A stretch of DNA of 64,000 nucleotides from [Clostridium] symbiosum. Lineage in GTDB: Bacteria; Bacillota; Clostridia; Lachnospirales; Lachnospiraceae. The notes below the pieces were generated by a model. The model saw only the letters and a list, made by a program, of their open reading frames with translations. It did no database searches and was not told where the DNA came from. Positions 53,190 through 61,678 of this stretch are shown one piece after another (the stretch's first letter is position 1; the number at the start of each line of letters is the position of its first letter). The position numbers and the translations under genes are program-made. Location of the stretch: assembly GCA_036419695.1 (NCBI GenBank), contig CP143946.1, forward strand, positions 2,288,001 to 2,352,000, read 5' to 3'.

Positions 53190-54980
53190 ATGAAATATGG
53201 AAAACGTTTGACTGCATATACAATAGCAGGACTGCTGGGTCTTTCTGTATGCGCACAGCCATTCACCGCTTATGCAAAGGAGTGGGACAGAGTGGGCAAT
53301 GTGTACCAGATGGTGGATGGAACCCCCATCCATGGCGTTCTTGCAAGAGGAATTGATCTTTCTTACTGGAATCAGAATGTGGACTGGAACCAGGTGGCTG
53401 CGGACGATGTAAAATTTGCGATGCTTGCAACCAGGTTCAGGGGGGAAGAAGATCCTTTCTTCAGTATCAATGCAAGGGGAGCCACCAGTGTCGGAATCAG
53501 TATAGGCGCCTATCTCTATTCCTATGCCACATCGGTGGAGATGGCCGAGCAGGAAGCCGACTTTATTTTAAATATCATTAAAGATTATCCGATCTCCTAT
53601 CCGGTCGTATTCGACGCCGAGGACACCAACACGCTTGGAACACTGTCACCTTCCGAGGTCAGCGCCGTAATCAACGCGTTCTGCCGGAAGATCGAGGCGG
53701 CGGGGTACCGCCCCATGGTTTATGCCAACGAATACTGGATTAAGAACAAGATTGACATGTCGGCCCTCAATTATGACATGTGGGTGGCGCGGTACGGTGT
53801 CATGTATACATATGACAATCCGGCGATGTGGCAGGCCACCAATACCGGTTCCATCAACGGAATCAACGGCAATGTGGACATCAACTTCCTCTACAGGGAT
53901 TTTGCAAGCCTCATTCCCGCCAACACGTGGAGGACAATCGGCGGCAATACTTATTATTATCAGAATTATACAATGCAGAAATCCACCTGGATCAATGACG
54001 GCCAGGGACACTATTATATGAATGCGGACGGAACCCCGGCCAAAGGCTGGATGACGTTCCCGGAGGGGCGCTACTATCTGGACGCCTCCACCGGAAAGAT
54101 GGCCGTGGACTGGCAGAACCTGGACGGAGCCTGGTATTACTTTGACCCGTCGGGCACAATGGCAACCGGCTGGAGAGATGTGGGCGGAGCCAGATATTAT
54201 CTGGACGGCGAAGGCAGGATGCAGACCGGCTGGAGAGACATAGACGGAGCCAGATTTTATCTCGACAATTCGGGCAGGATGACGGCCGGCTGGCAGGATG
54301 TGGACGGAGCCCGCTATTATATGGGAGCCGAAGGAAAGATGCAGACCGGCTGGGCGGAAGTAAACGGAGCCTGGTATTACATGAACGGCGAAGGAAAGAT
54401 GCAGACCGGCTGGCAGGATGTGGAAGGCAAACGGTACTATCTGGATGCCTCGGGAGCCATGAAGACGGGCTGGCAGGATATTGACGGAGCCAGATACTAT
54501 TTCAGTCCTTCGGGAACCATGAAGACGGGCTGGCAGAATCCGGACGGAAACTGGTACTGCTTAAGCGGCGACGGAAAGATGTTAACCGGCTGGCAGACCG
54601 TGGATGGCCAGTATTATTATATGGACGCGGCGGGCATTATGAAGACGGGCTGGCAGAATATAAACGGAAGCTGGTACTATTTGAATGACAGCGGGGCCAT
54701 GCTGACGGGCTGGCAGGATATCGGCGGAGCCCGGTACTATCTGAACGACAGCGGAGCCATGCTGACGGGCTGGCAGGATATTGGCGGAGCCAAATACTAT
54801 TTTGACCAGACGAGCGGAGCCATGGCCGTGAATGCGGTTCTGGATTTTAACGGAGTTTCCTATCAGGCCGGAGCCGACGGAATCTGCACCCAGATCGCCG
54901 CGGAAGGCGCAGACGCTGCCACACAGCAGGCGGCGCAGCAGACGGAAGAGACACCATCACAACAGGGACCTGGACATTGA
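53190..54980 (+). CDS. Secreted GH25 lysozyme with cell-wall-binding repeats
   Basis: The product is 596 residues. A signal peptide ends at about TAYAKE (residue 30). The GH25 muramidase domain runs from ~50 to ~245: ARGIDLSYWNQNVDW (first Asp), GAYLYSY, PVVFDAEDTN (catalytic Asp/Glu pair) and VDINFLYRDF. From ~255 to ~565 there are about fifteen tandem ~20-residue wall-binding repeats (G-W-x-D-x-x-G-x-x-Y-Y), some nearly identical at the DNA level (GGCTGGCAGGATAT). The C-terminus is Ala/Gln-rich. It cleaves peptidoglycan MurNAc-GlcNAc bonds outside the cell. The repeats match those of the wall protein at 14-16 kb in type. Confidence 0.93.
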   Translation: MKYGKRLTAYTIAGLLGLSVCAQPFTAYAKEWDRVGNVYQMVDGTPIHGVLARGIDLSYWNQNVDWNQVAADDVKFAMLATRFRGEEDPFFSINARGATSVGISIGAYLYSYATSVEMAEQEADFILNIIKDYPISYPVVFDAEDTNTLGTLSPSEVSAVINAFCRKIEAAGYRPMVYANEYWIKNKIDMSALNYDMWVARYGVMYTYDNPAMWQATNTGSINGINGNVDINFLYRDFASLIPANTWRTIGGNTYYYQNYTMQKSTWINDGQGHYYMNADGTPAKGWMTFPEGRYYLDASTGKMAVDWQNLDGAWYYFDPSGTMATGWRDVGGARYYLDGEGRMQTGWRDIDGARFYLDNSGRMTAGWQDVDGARYYMGAEGKMQTGWAEVNGAWYYMNGEGKMQTGWQDVEGKRYYLDASGAMKTGWQDIDGARYYFSPSGTMKTGWQNPDGNWYCLSGDGKMLTGWQTVDGQYYYMDAAGIMKTGWQNINGSWYYLNDSGAMLTGWQDIGGARYYLNDSGAMLTGWQDIGGAKYYFDQTSGAMAVNAVLDFNGVSYQAGADGICTQIAAEGADAATQQAAQQTEETPSQQGPGH

Positions 54981-55284
54981 TTGCCAGGATAGATAAATCA
55001 AACAGAAGGGAATGAGAACCATGTAATCGTATCGCAGTAAAACGGATCGCAGCAAAAAGGAAAAGCGTATCTCTTCCATCATGTAAAAGTGATGGAAGGT
55101 TTACGACGTATCCCTTTCTGCCGCGCTGTTACCCGACAACTGTGATACATAAGGCATGGGGCTCAGTGCAGAGGCTGCGGGGAGTTCTTTACCCTGCAGC
55201 CTCTTTGATGGTGTGTTGGAGTGTCCCGGCATCTCCGGGGAACCGCCTTATCCGTATCACCTCAGAAAGTGAGGATGATATCAT
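54981..55284. other. Intergenic region with two hairpins
   Basis: About 300 nt, no gene seen. CTTCCATCA (55073-55081) / TGATGGAAG (55090-55098) forms a 9-bp stem without a T tract. GAGGCTGCGGGG (55171-55182) / CCCTGCAGCCTC (55192-55203) forms a 12-bp stem with one G-T pair, followed by TTTG, a possible terminator for the lysozyme transcript. Confidence 0.5.
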
Positions 55285-56091
55285 ATGGAAGATATTATAA
55301 AATACCCAAGAACTCGGCACATAGAAGGATCGAGGATTCAGGCCGGGGATGAAGATTTAAACAGTGTGCCGTTTTCCGAGATCAGGGGACGTTTTGTGGT
55401 GCTGGAAGAGAAAGTCGACGGCGCTAACTGCGGCATTTCCTTTGACGGGAACGGGAAACTGCTCTTGCAGAGCCGGGGCCATTACCTGAACGGAGGCTAT
55501 GGCGAGCGGCAGTTTGCCCTTCTTAAAACATGGGCGGGCTGTTTTCAGGAAAAGCTTTACGGCCTTTTAGGAAACAGATATATTATGTACGGGGAGTGGC
55601 TCTACGCCAAACATACGGTTTACTATGACGGGCTGTCCCATTATTTTATGGAGTTTGATATTTACGACAAGGAGAGGAAGATGTTCCTCAGTACCAAAGA
55701 GCGCCGCAGACGGCTTTTGCCCTACCCGTTTATTAAACAGGTCCCGGTGCTGTTTGAGGGCTGTCTCGACAGGGCGGAGGAGCTTACTTCCCGCCTGGGA
55801 AAGTCTGCATTCAAGTCGGAAAACTGTCTGGCGTCACTGCGGGAAGAGTGCAGAAAAAGGAATTTATCTTTTGAGCTGGCGGCCCGCCAGACGGATGCAA
55901 GCGATCGAATGGAGGGAATCTATATTAAAATCGAGGAGGGGGATGAGACCACCGGCCGATTAAAATATGTCAGGAGTTCCTTTTTAAATACCATCCTGGA
56001 TTCTGAAACCCACTGGGCGGACCGGCCGATTATTCCGAACGGCCTGAGAGACGGAGCCGATCTCTTTGCAGAGGAGGTGCGGGAAGGATGA
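55285..56091 (+). CDS. RNA ligase (ATP-dependent, nucleotidyltransferase superfamily)
   Basis: The product is 268 residues. The adenylation motif I is E-E-K-V-D-G with the nucleophile lysine at residue 43. Downstream motifs include GEWLYAKH (motif III-like), FMEFDIYD (IIIa-like), DRMEGIYIKIE (IV) and GRLKYVR (V). This is the PF09414-type RNA ligase core without extra domains. It seals 3'-OH/5'-PO4 RNA ends. The stop overlaps the next gene by 4 nt (ATGA); that gene encodes the matching end-healing enzyme, which supports an RNA repair role. ATG follows GTGAGGATG. Confidence 0.85.
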   Translation: MEDIIKYPRTRHIEGSRIQAGDEDLNSVPFSEIRGRFVVLEEKVDGANCGISFDGNGKLLLQSRGHYLNGGYGERQFALLKTWAGCFQEKLYGLLGNRYIMYGEWLYAKHTVYYDGLSHYFMEFDIYDKERKMFLSTKERRRRLLPYPFIKQVPVLFEGCLDRAEELTSRLGKSAFKSENCLASLREECRKRNLSFELAARQTDASDRMEGIYIKIEEGDETTGRLKYVRSSFLNTILDSETHWADRPIIPNGLRDGADLFAEEVREG

Positions 56092-57236
56092 AGAAACGTC
56101 TGATTGACCTGCCGGGGGAAAATGATTACGATTATGATCGGATGAAAATCCTGTTTCCGGAACTTGAGGCAATGAAAGAGGCGGAACAAAATCCGGCCTA
56201 CCACGGGGAAGGGAACGCTGAAACGCATACCAGGCTTGTGTGCCGGTCTGTAACGGAACTTCCGGAATGGGCCGGACTGGGAGAGGAGGAGCGGGGAATT
56301 CTTTATCTCTCCGCCCTGTTCCACGATATTGGAAAACCTGTTTGTACAAAGCTTGAGAACGGTATTTTCGTTTCCCCGAAACATACGGTCACTGGTTCCA
56401 AAATATTCCGGCGGATGATTTATAAAAAATATGCCTCCCGGTATGAGGCATCCTTCCGGGAGAGAGAGGAAATTGCCTGGCTGATACGGTATCATGGACT
56501 TCCCCTTCATTTCTGGGATCGGGACAGGGCGGAGGCCAGGCTGTGCCGGGCGGCCGAGAGCGTGCGTCTGCCGCTTCTTTATCTGCTGTCCAAGGCCGAT
56601 ATCCTGGGCCGGATCTGTGAGGATACAGAGGAGCTGCTCTGCAATGTGGAGTGCTTCCGGGAATACGGAAAGGAAATTAACTGTTATGAAGGAAAACCGG
56701 AATTTGCCTGTGATTACACCAGATTTAAATATTATAATGCCGGTTTTGGCGGTGGGAGCAGCCGGATCGGCCGCGGCACACCGCTATTTGACGAGACGGA
56801 GTTTCCTGTTTTCCTGATGGCCGGTCTGCCCCTCGCGGGAAAAGATACCTATATCGGTGAGAATTTAAAGGAAATTCCTGTCGTCTCGCTGGATGATATC
56901 AGACAGGAGTGGGGAGTAAGCCCTGCGGACGGTTCCGGCGCGGTGGCCGATGAGGCGCGGAAGAGGGCCAGGGTATTCCTGCGCAGAAAAGAGTCCTTTG
57001 TGTGGGATGCCACAAATACCGTGCTGAGTACGAGGCAGAAGCTGCGCCGCTTTTTTGAGGATTATGGCGCCAGGGTAATCACGGTCTACGTGGAGGCTCC
57101 TTATGAGGAGCTTTTAAGGAGAAATAAGAAGCGGGACAGAAGCTTGCCCGAAGCGGTGATTGACCGGATGCTTGAAAAGATGGATATGGTGGAGCCGTCG
57201 GAAGGCTACGGGGTTATCTATTCCGTTGGGGGCTGA
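56088..57236 (+). CDS. HD-Pnk: HD 2',3'-phosphoesterase plus 5'-OH polynucleotide kinase
   Basis: The product is 382 residues. The N-terminal ~200 residues are an HD domain (HTRLVCRSV, then SALFHDIGKP with H79-D80, and IRYHGLPLHF). The C-terminal ~145 residues are a P-loop kinase: GLPLAGKDT at 246-254, VWDATN (D-x-T-N) and the R-x3-R lid region LLRRNKKRDRSLPEA. This is the domain order of Runella slithyformis HD-Pnk, which removes 2',3'-cyclic or 2'-phosphates and phosphorylates 5'-OH ends. Translationally coupled to the RNA ligase upstream; together they form a heal-and-seal pair. Confidence 0.85.
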   Translation: MKKRLIDLPGENDYDYDRMKILFPELEAMKEAEQNPAYHGEGNAETHTRLVCRSVTELPEWAGLGEEERGILYLSALFHDIGKPVCTKLENGIFVSPKHTVTGSKIFRRMIYKKYASRYEASFREREEIAWLIRYHGLPLHFWDRDRAEARLCRAAESVRLPLLYLLSKADILGRICEDTEELLCNVECFREYGKEINCYEGKPEFACDYTRFKYYNAGFGGGSSRIGRGTPLFDETEFPVFLMAGLPLAGKDTYIGENLKEIPVVSLDDIRQEWGVSPADGSGAVADEARKRARVFLRRKESFVWDATNTVLSTRQKLRRFFEDYGARVITVYVEAPYEELLRRNKKRDRSLPEAVIDRMLEKMDMVEPSEGYGVIYSVGG

Positions 57237-57265
57237 GTTTCATGAAAGGCGGCCGCCGAAGCGGT

Positions 57266-57311
57266 AAAAAAACGGAAAGCAGCATCAGTCATGGCTGCTT
57301 TCCGTTTTTTT
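57266..57311. terminator. Bidirectional terminator, HD-Pnk gene / MarR gene
   Basis: AAAAAAACGGAAAGCAGC (57266-57283) and its exact complement (57294-57311) give an 18-bp stem with a 10-nt loop, A tract and T tract. The MarR stop codon lies in the loop and its last codons form one arm. Confidence 0.88.
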
Positions 57312-57791
57312 ATTGGCGGATGTCTCACGGCTCTCTTCGACATCCTGGATAAAGGTTTCGTTCAGTTTCTTCTGGATCTCCACGTAGGTCCGGAGCTGTT
57401 CATCGCTGAAGGAACCGAGATTGTGATAGGTGCGCTTATAGCATCGCTGCTCAAACTGATTATGTCCCTCGTAGATGGCCCAGCCTTCCGGGGTGAGGTT
57501 TAAGTTATACTCGCGGTTGTTATCGACGTTTCGCGTCTGTTCGATCCAGCCTTTGCGGCGGAGTTTTCGCAGGATTTGGGAACAGGCGCTGGGAGTTTTC
57601 CTGAGGATCGCAGACAGTTCAACGGCCGTCACTCCCGGCTTTTCACCGACAAGATGAATGATCTTGGATTCCGCCTGATAGAGTACGGCCGTTCCGTAAT
57701 CGTGAATCATCGAATCATATTCATGCATCAGGCGATATGATTCATCCAGCTCGTCAATCATTTCATGGTAAATTTTGCATCGTTCATCCAT
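57285..57791 (-). CDS. MarR-family transcriptional regulator
   Basis: The product is 168 residues. The winged helix is VTAVELSAILRKTPSACSQILRKLRRKGWIEQTRNVDNNREYNLNLTPEG, with helical dimerisation parts on both sides. It is divergent from the GGDEF/HD-GYP gene and has a strong promoter. Possible targets are itself and that gene. No ligand can be assigned. Confidence 0.9.
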   Translation of the reverse strand: MDERCKIYHEMIDELDESYRLMHEYDSMIHDYGTAVLYQAESKIIHLVGEKPGVTAVELSAILRKTPSACSQILRKLRRKGWIEQTRNVDNNREYNLNLTPEGWAIYEGHNQFEQRCYKRTYHNLGSFSDEQLRTYVEIQKKLNETFIQDVEESRETSANKKTESSHD

Positions 57792-57828
57792 TGTAATTTA
57801 TCCTCACAGTATTGATTCTCTTTCTGCA

Positions 57829-57858
57829 AGTATAATATGAATGACACCGGTTTGTCAA
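57829..57858 (-). promoter_or_regulatory. Promoter of the MarR gene
   Basis: On the minus strand TTGACA (57858-57853), an 18-nt spacer and TATACT (57834-57829), about 38 nt upstream of the ATG. Confidence 0.65.
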
Positions 57859-57890
57859 ATTTGCAATGTATTTTTCAGATACAATTTATC

Positions 57891-57923
57891 ATTTCCCAGG
57901 ATTCAATTTCCCATGATTTCCCA
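57891..57923. repeat. Three direct copies of ATTTCCCA upstream of the GGDEF/HD-GYP promoter
   Basis: ATTTCCCA occurs at 57891-57898, 57906-57913 and 57916-57923, just before the -35 box. TGGGAAAA, a near-inverse copy, lies in the promoter spacer (57941-57948). Candidate operator. Confidence 0.4.
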
Positions 57924-57931
57924 GCTTTTTA

Positions 57932-57960
57932 TTGAAAAAATGGGAAAATGCATTTATAAT
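57932..57960 (+). promoter_or_regulatory. Promoter of the GGDEF/HD-GYP gene
   Basis: TTGAAA (57932-57937), a 17-nt spacer and TATAAT (57955-57960). Its position fixes the gene start downstream, at 58003. Confidence 0.7.
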
Positions 57961-58002
57961 GGAAAATCTAGGGTCGAAAATTGTCGAAGAAGGAGCTTTG
58001 TT

Positions 58003-60489
58003 ATGACAGGCAACTGGATTTGGGTGCCGTATACGGCATTGGGATGTTACCTGTACTTATTGCTGTCCCTGCTGGCAGCAAAGAAAAACAGGGCAATCCA
58101 ATCATTTATTATTTTACTTTGTGCAATGACATGCTGGACGGAAGGATCCTTAATGATGCGTCTTTTGTCCTGGCCTGGATATGAATTCTGGTATCATGCT
58201 TCTGTATTTGGCCTTCTTTTCACAGTGTATTCATTTTATTACTGTGTCAGTGTGCTGGTGGGAGTGGAGAAACCGCCTCATTTATGGCTGTGGCTTATTG
58301 TTCTTCTGGCGGCCGGCACAGCGAATGCCGCAACCGGCTGCTTTGTGCCGGCGCCTGCAGTGCAGCTTTCGCCCGAGGGAGGCAGGATTTTTATTTATGA
58401 GATGTCTCCGGCTGTCGTTTTTCTCTTCCTGATTTGTCTCCTTGTTATCGGGGATGCACTCCGGCTGTATATAGAAAGCCATGCCGACCAGAGAACGAAG
58501 AAACAGCTTATCCCACTTTTTGTCGGTTATGGAGGGATACTGGTGGGACATCTGCTAATCTGTGTTCCGGTATTTGCCGGAATTCCGTTTGATATTCTGT
58601 CGGGGATATTTAATGCGCTGTGCATTTTCAGGGTGTTCCGGAAAAAACATCTGGTCCGTCTGACCCTGCTCCTGTCCAGGAATAACTGCTATCTTCTGGC
58701 CACCGGGCTGACCATGCTTGCACTTTTTCACTGGTTTGACGCCATAGAGGAGACACTTCTCCGGTTCTTTCCGCAGGCCGCCGGTAATATAACGCTACTG
58801 ATCAGCGCGGCGTCGGTGCTTGTGACGCTGATTATCTACGAGTTTACCAGATTTGTAATCGACAGGATGTTTGTCTGGGACGAGACGGTGCGGGCGGAAA
58901 AATTGAGGGAATTCTGTTTTGATGTATCACAGTCACTCAATGAGGCCGAAATACTGGGATACATTTTCCGCATCATTCTTAATAATACGCCGACGGAACG
59001 CGTATACGCCTGTATGTTGAAAGAGGACGGATACCATATCTACGACAGTTCTACTGGAGAGGTTAAGAAAGGGATGAAGTTTTCCGGAAAACTGGTAACG
59101 GACATCCAAAATCATCCGGGCTGCATGTCCGTCAGGGAACTGGAGAGAATGAACGCCTTTTATAAGATAAGCGAAGAGGAGCGGCGGTTATTAAAGGAAA
59201 AGAAAATCGGCTGTCTGGTGCCTCTGGGCAATGACGGGTTTGCCGGTTTTCTGGCGCTCCGCACCAAATCAGTGGGAACGGATTTTAGATACTACCGGTA
59301 TGAGGAGATTGCATTTCTGGAATCGGTGGAATCAATCGCATCGATGGCCCTTAAAAACGCCGAATTATATGAAGAAGCCAGGATTGAGGCCAGAACCGAT
59401 ATGACGACCGGGATTCTGAACAGAAGGGCATTTTACGAAATACTCGATGAGAAATGCGCGGAAAAAAAGACGAAGTTTTCTCTCCTTCTCATTAACCTGG
59501 ACGACTTTAAACTCTTTAACCAGCTCTACGGAGTGTCAAGCGGAGACACGGCCATCCGTGCCATTGCACAGCTTTTAGCCCAAACAGCCGGAAAAGAAAG
59601 CCAGGCGGCCAGATACGGGGGAAAAGAATTTGCAGTGATTCTGCCGGATAAAACGGCGGAGGAAGCGGAAAGAGTGGCACGCAGACTGATGTTTGGCCTC
59701 GGCAGGGTGAATACGGGACGCGGCGGGCTGGAACTCAATATCCTGACGGCAAGCTGCGGTATCTGTTCCTTTCCGGATGGGGCTGATACGGCGGAAGCGC
59801 TGCTGACTCATGCGGAGATGGCGGTATACCATGTAAAACAGCATGGAAAAAATGACGTGATGATTTACCGGGAAGGCAAGACTGAAATAGAAGAAAAAGG
59901 CAAAGAGGAGATTTATTCTTCCTATGCCTCTGCGATTTTTGCGTTGACCGCTGCCATTGACACGAAAGATCACTATACCTTCAACCATTCGAAGAATGTG
60001 GCCTATTATGCTACGAGACTGGCGCTGCTGCTGAACAAAAACTCCGATTTTGTTGAAGTAATCCGGGAGGCGGCTTTGCTCCACGATATCGGAAAAATCG
60101 GTATACCTGAGGACATTCTGAACAAACCGGGACGCCTGACCGATGAGGAGTATAAAGTGATGCAGTCCCATGTGGAGAGTTCCATCGGCATTATCAGGTA
60201 TCTTCCTTCCCTGAACTATGTGATCCCGGCCGTTATCTGCCACCATGAGAGATATGACGGAAAAGGGTATCCAAGGCGGATAGCGGGAACCGACATTCCG
60301 CTGTCGGGCCGCATCCTCTGTATTGCCGACAGCTTTGATGCGATGGTTTCCAGACGTTCCTACAAAGAACCTTATCCTCTTGAAAAAGCAATCTCTATAA
60401 TAATAGAAGAAAAAGGGGCGCAGTTCGATCCGGAACTGGCCGATGTCTTTGTGGAAGGTGTAAAAGCGGGAAACATCACGGTGCAATAA
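58003..60489 (+). CDS. Membrane GGDEF/HD-GYP protein, degenerate GGDEF
   Basis: The product is 828 residues. Residues 1-290 contain about eight membrane segments. A GAF-like linker (~300-460) precedes a GGDEF domain (~465-625) and a C-terminal HD-GYP domain (~640-820). HD-GYP is intact by eye: HSKNVAYYA, ALLHDIGKIGIP near 694 and HHERYDGKGYP near 746, so c-di-GMP hydrolysis is plausible. The GGDEF signature reads R-Y-G-G-K-E-F, with Lys where Asp/Glu is needed for metal binding, so cyclase activity is doubtful. ATG 58003 follows GAAGGAGC. The longer frame from 57841 would run through the promoter. Confidence 0.88.
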   Translation: MTGNWIWVPYTALGCYLYLLLSLLAAKKNRAIQSFIILLCAMTCWTEGSLMMRLLSWPGYEFWYHASVFGLLFTVYSFYYCVSVLVGVEKPPHLWLWLIVLLAAGTANAATGCFVPAPAVQLSPEGGRIFIYEMSPAVVFLFLICLLVIGDALRLYIESHADQRTKKQLIPLFVGYGGILVGHLLICVPVFAGIPFDILSGIFNALCIFRVFRKKHLVRLTLLLSRNNCYLLATGLTMLALFHWFDAIEETLLRFFPQAAGNITLLISAASVLVTLIIYEFTRFVIDRMFVWDETVRAEKLREFCFDVSQSLNEAEILGYIFRIILNNTPTERVYACMLKEDGYHIYDSSTGEVKKGMKFSGKLVTDIQNHPGCMSVRELERMNAFYKISEEERRLLKEKKIGCLVPLGNDGFAGFLALRTKSVGTDFRYYRYEEIAFLESVESIASMALKNAELYEEARIEARTDMTTGILNRRAFYEILDEKCAEKKTKFSLLLINLDDFKLFNQLYGVSSGDTAIRAIAQLLAQTAGKESQAARYGGKEFAVILPDKTAEEAERVARRLMFGLGRVNTGRGGLELNILTASCGICSFPDGADTAEALLTHAEMAVYHVKQHGKNDVMIYREGKTEIEEKGKEEIYSSYASAIFALTAAIDTKDHYTFNHSKNVAYYATRLALLLNKNSDFVEVIREAALLHDIGKIGIPEDILNKPGRLTDEEYKVMQSHVESSIGIIRYLPSLNYVIPAVICHHERYDGKGYPRRIAGTDIPLSGRILCIADSFDAMVSRRSYKEPYPLEKAISIIIEEKGAQFDPELADVFVEGVKAGNITVQ

Positions 60490-60500
60490 CCGGCGTAAGC

Positions 60501-60579
60501 CGAAAAAATACTCACGGGAACCGCAGCGCGGACAGATAGAATCTGTTTTGCAGAAGTGGCTTCAGTGAGTATTTTTTCG
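60501..60579. terminator. Bidirectional terminator, GGDEF/HD-GYP gene / cotJC
   Basis: CGAAAAAATACTCAC (60501-60515) and its exact complement at 60565-60579 form a 15-bp stem with a 49-nt loop that can fold further. Confidence 0.6.
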
Positions 60580-60630
60580 ATCTGCCGGGTGAAACAACAG
60601 GCTGTAGCCGTTTATTTATTCATTGGATTG

Positions 60631-61239
60631 TCAGCGGACAAATTTTTTATCGAATTCCGGGTTAAAATAGTAATAGTTTTTGGAATCCATCGTAGTTTTT
60701 AAGTTTTCCAGCGCTTCTCCGAACCGCTGGAAGTGGACGAGCTCCCTGGCACGTAAGAACTGGAGCGGAGCGCGCACATCCGGATCCGTGATAATCCGCA
60801 GCAGGTTATCATAGGTGGTTCTGGCTTTCTGCTCGGCGGCCAGATCCTCCGTTAAATCGGTGATGGCGTCTCCCTTGCTCTGGAATTCACATGCATTAAA
60901 CGGCACTCCGGCCGCCGCCGTTGGCCACAGAGCGCTGGTATGGTCGACATAGTAGGCATCAAAACCGGCCGTTCTGGCGTCTTCGGTTGTCATATTTTTT
61001 GTAAGCTGGTAAATCATGGCGCAGATCATTTCCATATGGGCCAGCTCCTCTGTACCGATGTCGGTCAGCAGTCCGGCCGTCTTTTTACATGGCATGGAGT
61101 AACGCTGGGAAAGATAACGCATGGACGCGGCCAGCTCGCCGTCGGGTCCGCCGAACTGGCTGATGATAAGCTGTGCCGTTTTCGGACAGCAGGTTTTTAT
61201 GCTGACTGGAAACTGAAGCCGTTTTTCATAATTCCACAT
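60631..61239 (-). CDS. cotJC: Spore coat protein CotJC (manganese catalase family)
   Basis: The product is 202 residues, the normal length. It is a ferritin-like four-helix protein with Glu/His metal residues (DGELAASMRYL, GTEELAHMEMI, LAAEQKARTTYDNLL, ARELVHFQRF), like Mn-catalases. CotJC is part of the inner spore coat. Its start overlaps the CotJB stop by 1 nt. Its presence shows that the organism belongs to a spore-forming lineage. Confidence 0.93.
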   Translation of the reverse strand: MWNYEKRLQFPVSIKTCCPKTAQLIISQFGGPDGELAASMRYLSQRYSMPCKKTAGLLTDIGTEELAHMEMICAMIYQLTKNMTTEDARTAGFDAYYVDHTSALWPTAAAGVPFNACEFQSKGDAITDLTEDLAAEQKARTTYDNLLRIITDPDVRAPLQFLRARELVHFQRFGEALENLKTTMDSKNYYYFNPEFDKKFVR

Positions 61240-61505
61240 TAGAGAGCACCTCCTTCCCAGGGCGCTGGGCCGTCAAGCCAGGTGAAGTGATCGGTAAGAC
61301 CGCCGTTTTTACTGATACAGTCGATTGTAAGCGGCTCAAAATTAGCTGCAAATTCCTGCATCAGACTGGCGCGTTTCGGGGCCATTTCATTAAAAAAGGA
61401 GATGGCGTCCGCGCAGTCCGGATGGGTATCCAGATAAAGCGTAACATCGTTGACGGCGAAGCTGACTTCGTCGATTTCTTTTAAAAGTGTGGTTCTGTCG
61501 GTCAT
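61239..61505 (-). CDS. cotJB: Spore coat protein CotJB
   Basis: The product is 88 residues with the CotJB pattern: VSFAVNDVTLYLDTHPDCADAISFFN and a terminal WLDGPAPWEGG. It lies between cotJA and cotJC, overlapping the former by 4 nt. It is a structural partner in the coat; no enzymatic role is known. Confidence 0.92.
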   Translation of the reverse strand: MTDRTTLLKEIDEVSFAVNDVTLYLDTHPDCADAISFFNEMAPKRASLMQEFAANFEPLTIDCISKNGGLTDHFTWLDGPAPWEGGAL

Positions 61506-61678
61506 TTCTGCTCACCTCCTATATAAAATGGAAAGTCCAGGTTTTCAAAAATGGTTCCGCGCTCCAGGGCAAGGGAAAGTTCCCTTGGCTGAATCCAGGG
61601 CTGAATTGGAACAGAAGCGATAGCCAATATCTGTTGACAGTTGCATTCTTTTGCCTTATAGTCGTTTGCCGGGCTCAT
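61502..61678 (-). CDS. cotJA: Spore coat protein CotJA
   Basis: The product is 58 residues. Markers are LAIASVPIQPWIQPRELSLALERGTIFENLDFPF. ATG 61678 lies 7 nt after AAAGGAGG; the earlier in-frame ATG at 61696 is upstream of that site and is rejected. First gene of cotJABC. A mother-cell (sigma-E) promoter is expected upstream but I could not identify one by eye. Confidence 0.88.
   Translation of the reverse strand: MSPANDYKAKECNCQQILAIASVPIQPWIQPRELSLALERGTIFENLDFPFYIGGEQK

Noticed and set aside
53990..54830. Regular ~60-bp repeats as a CRISPR array
   Set aside because: They are in-frame coding repeats of the lysozyme wall-binding domain, without unique spacers.
57841..58002. N-terminal extension of the GGDEF/HD-GYP protein
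   Set aside because: The extra codons cross the promoter at 57932-57960, while ATG 58003 has a good ribosome site.
59575..60486. 303-codon minus-strand frame
   Set aside because: Antisense to the GGDEF and HD-GYP catalytic region; composition is that of a shadow frame.
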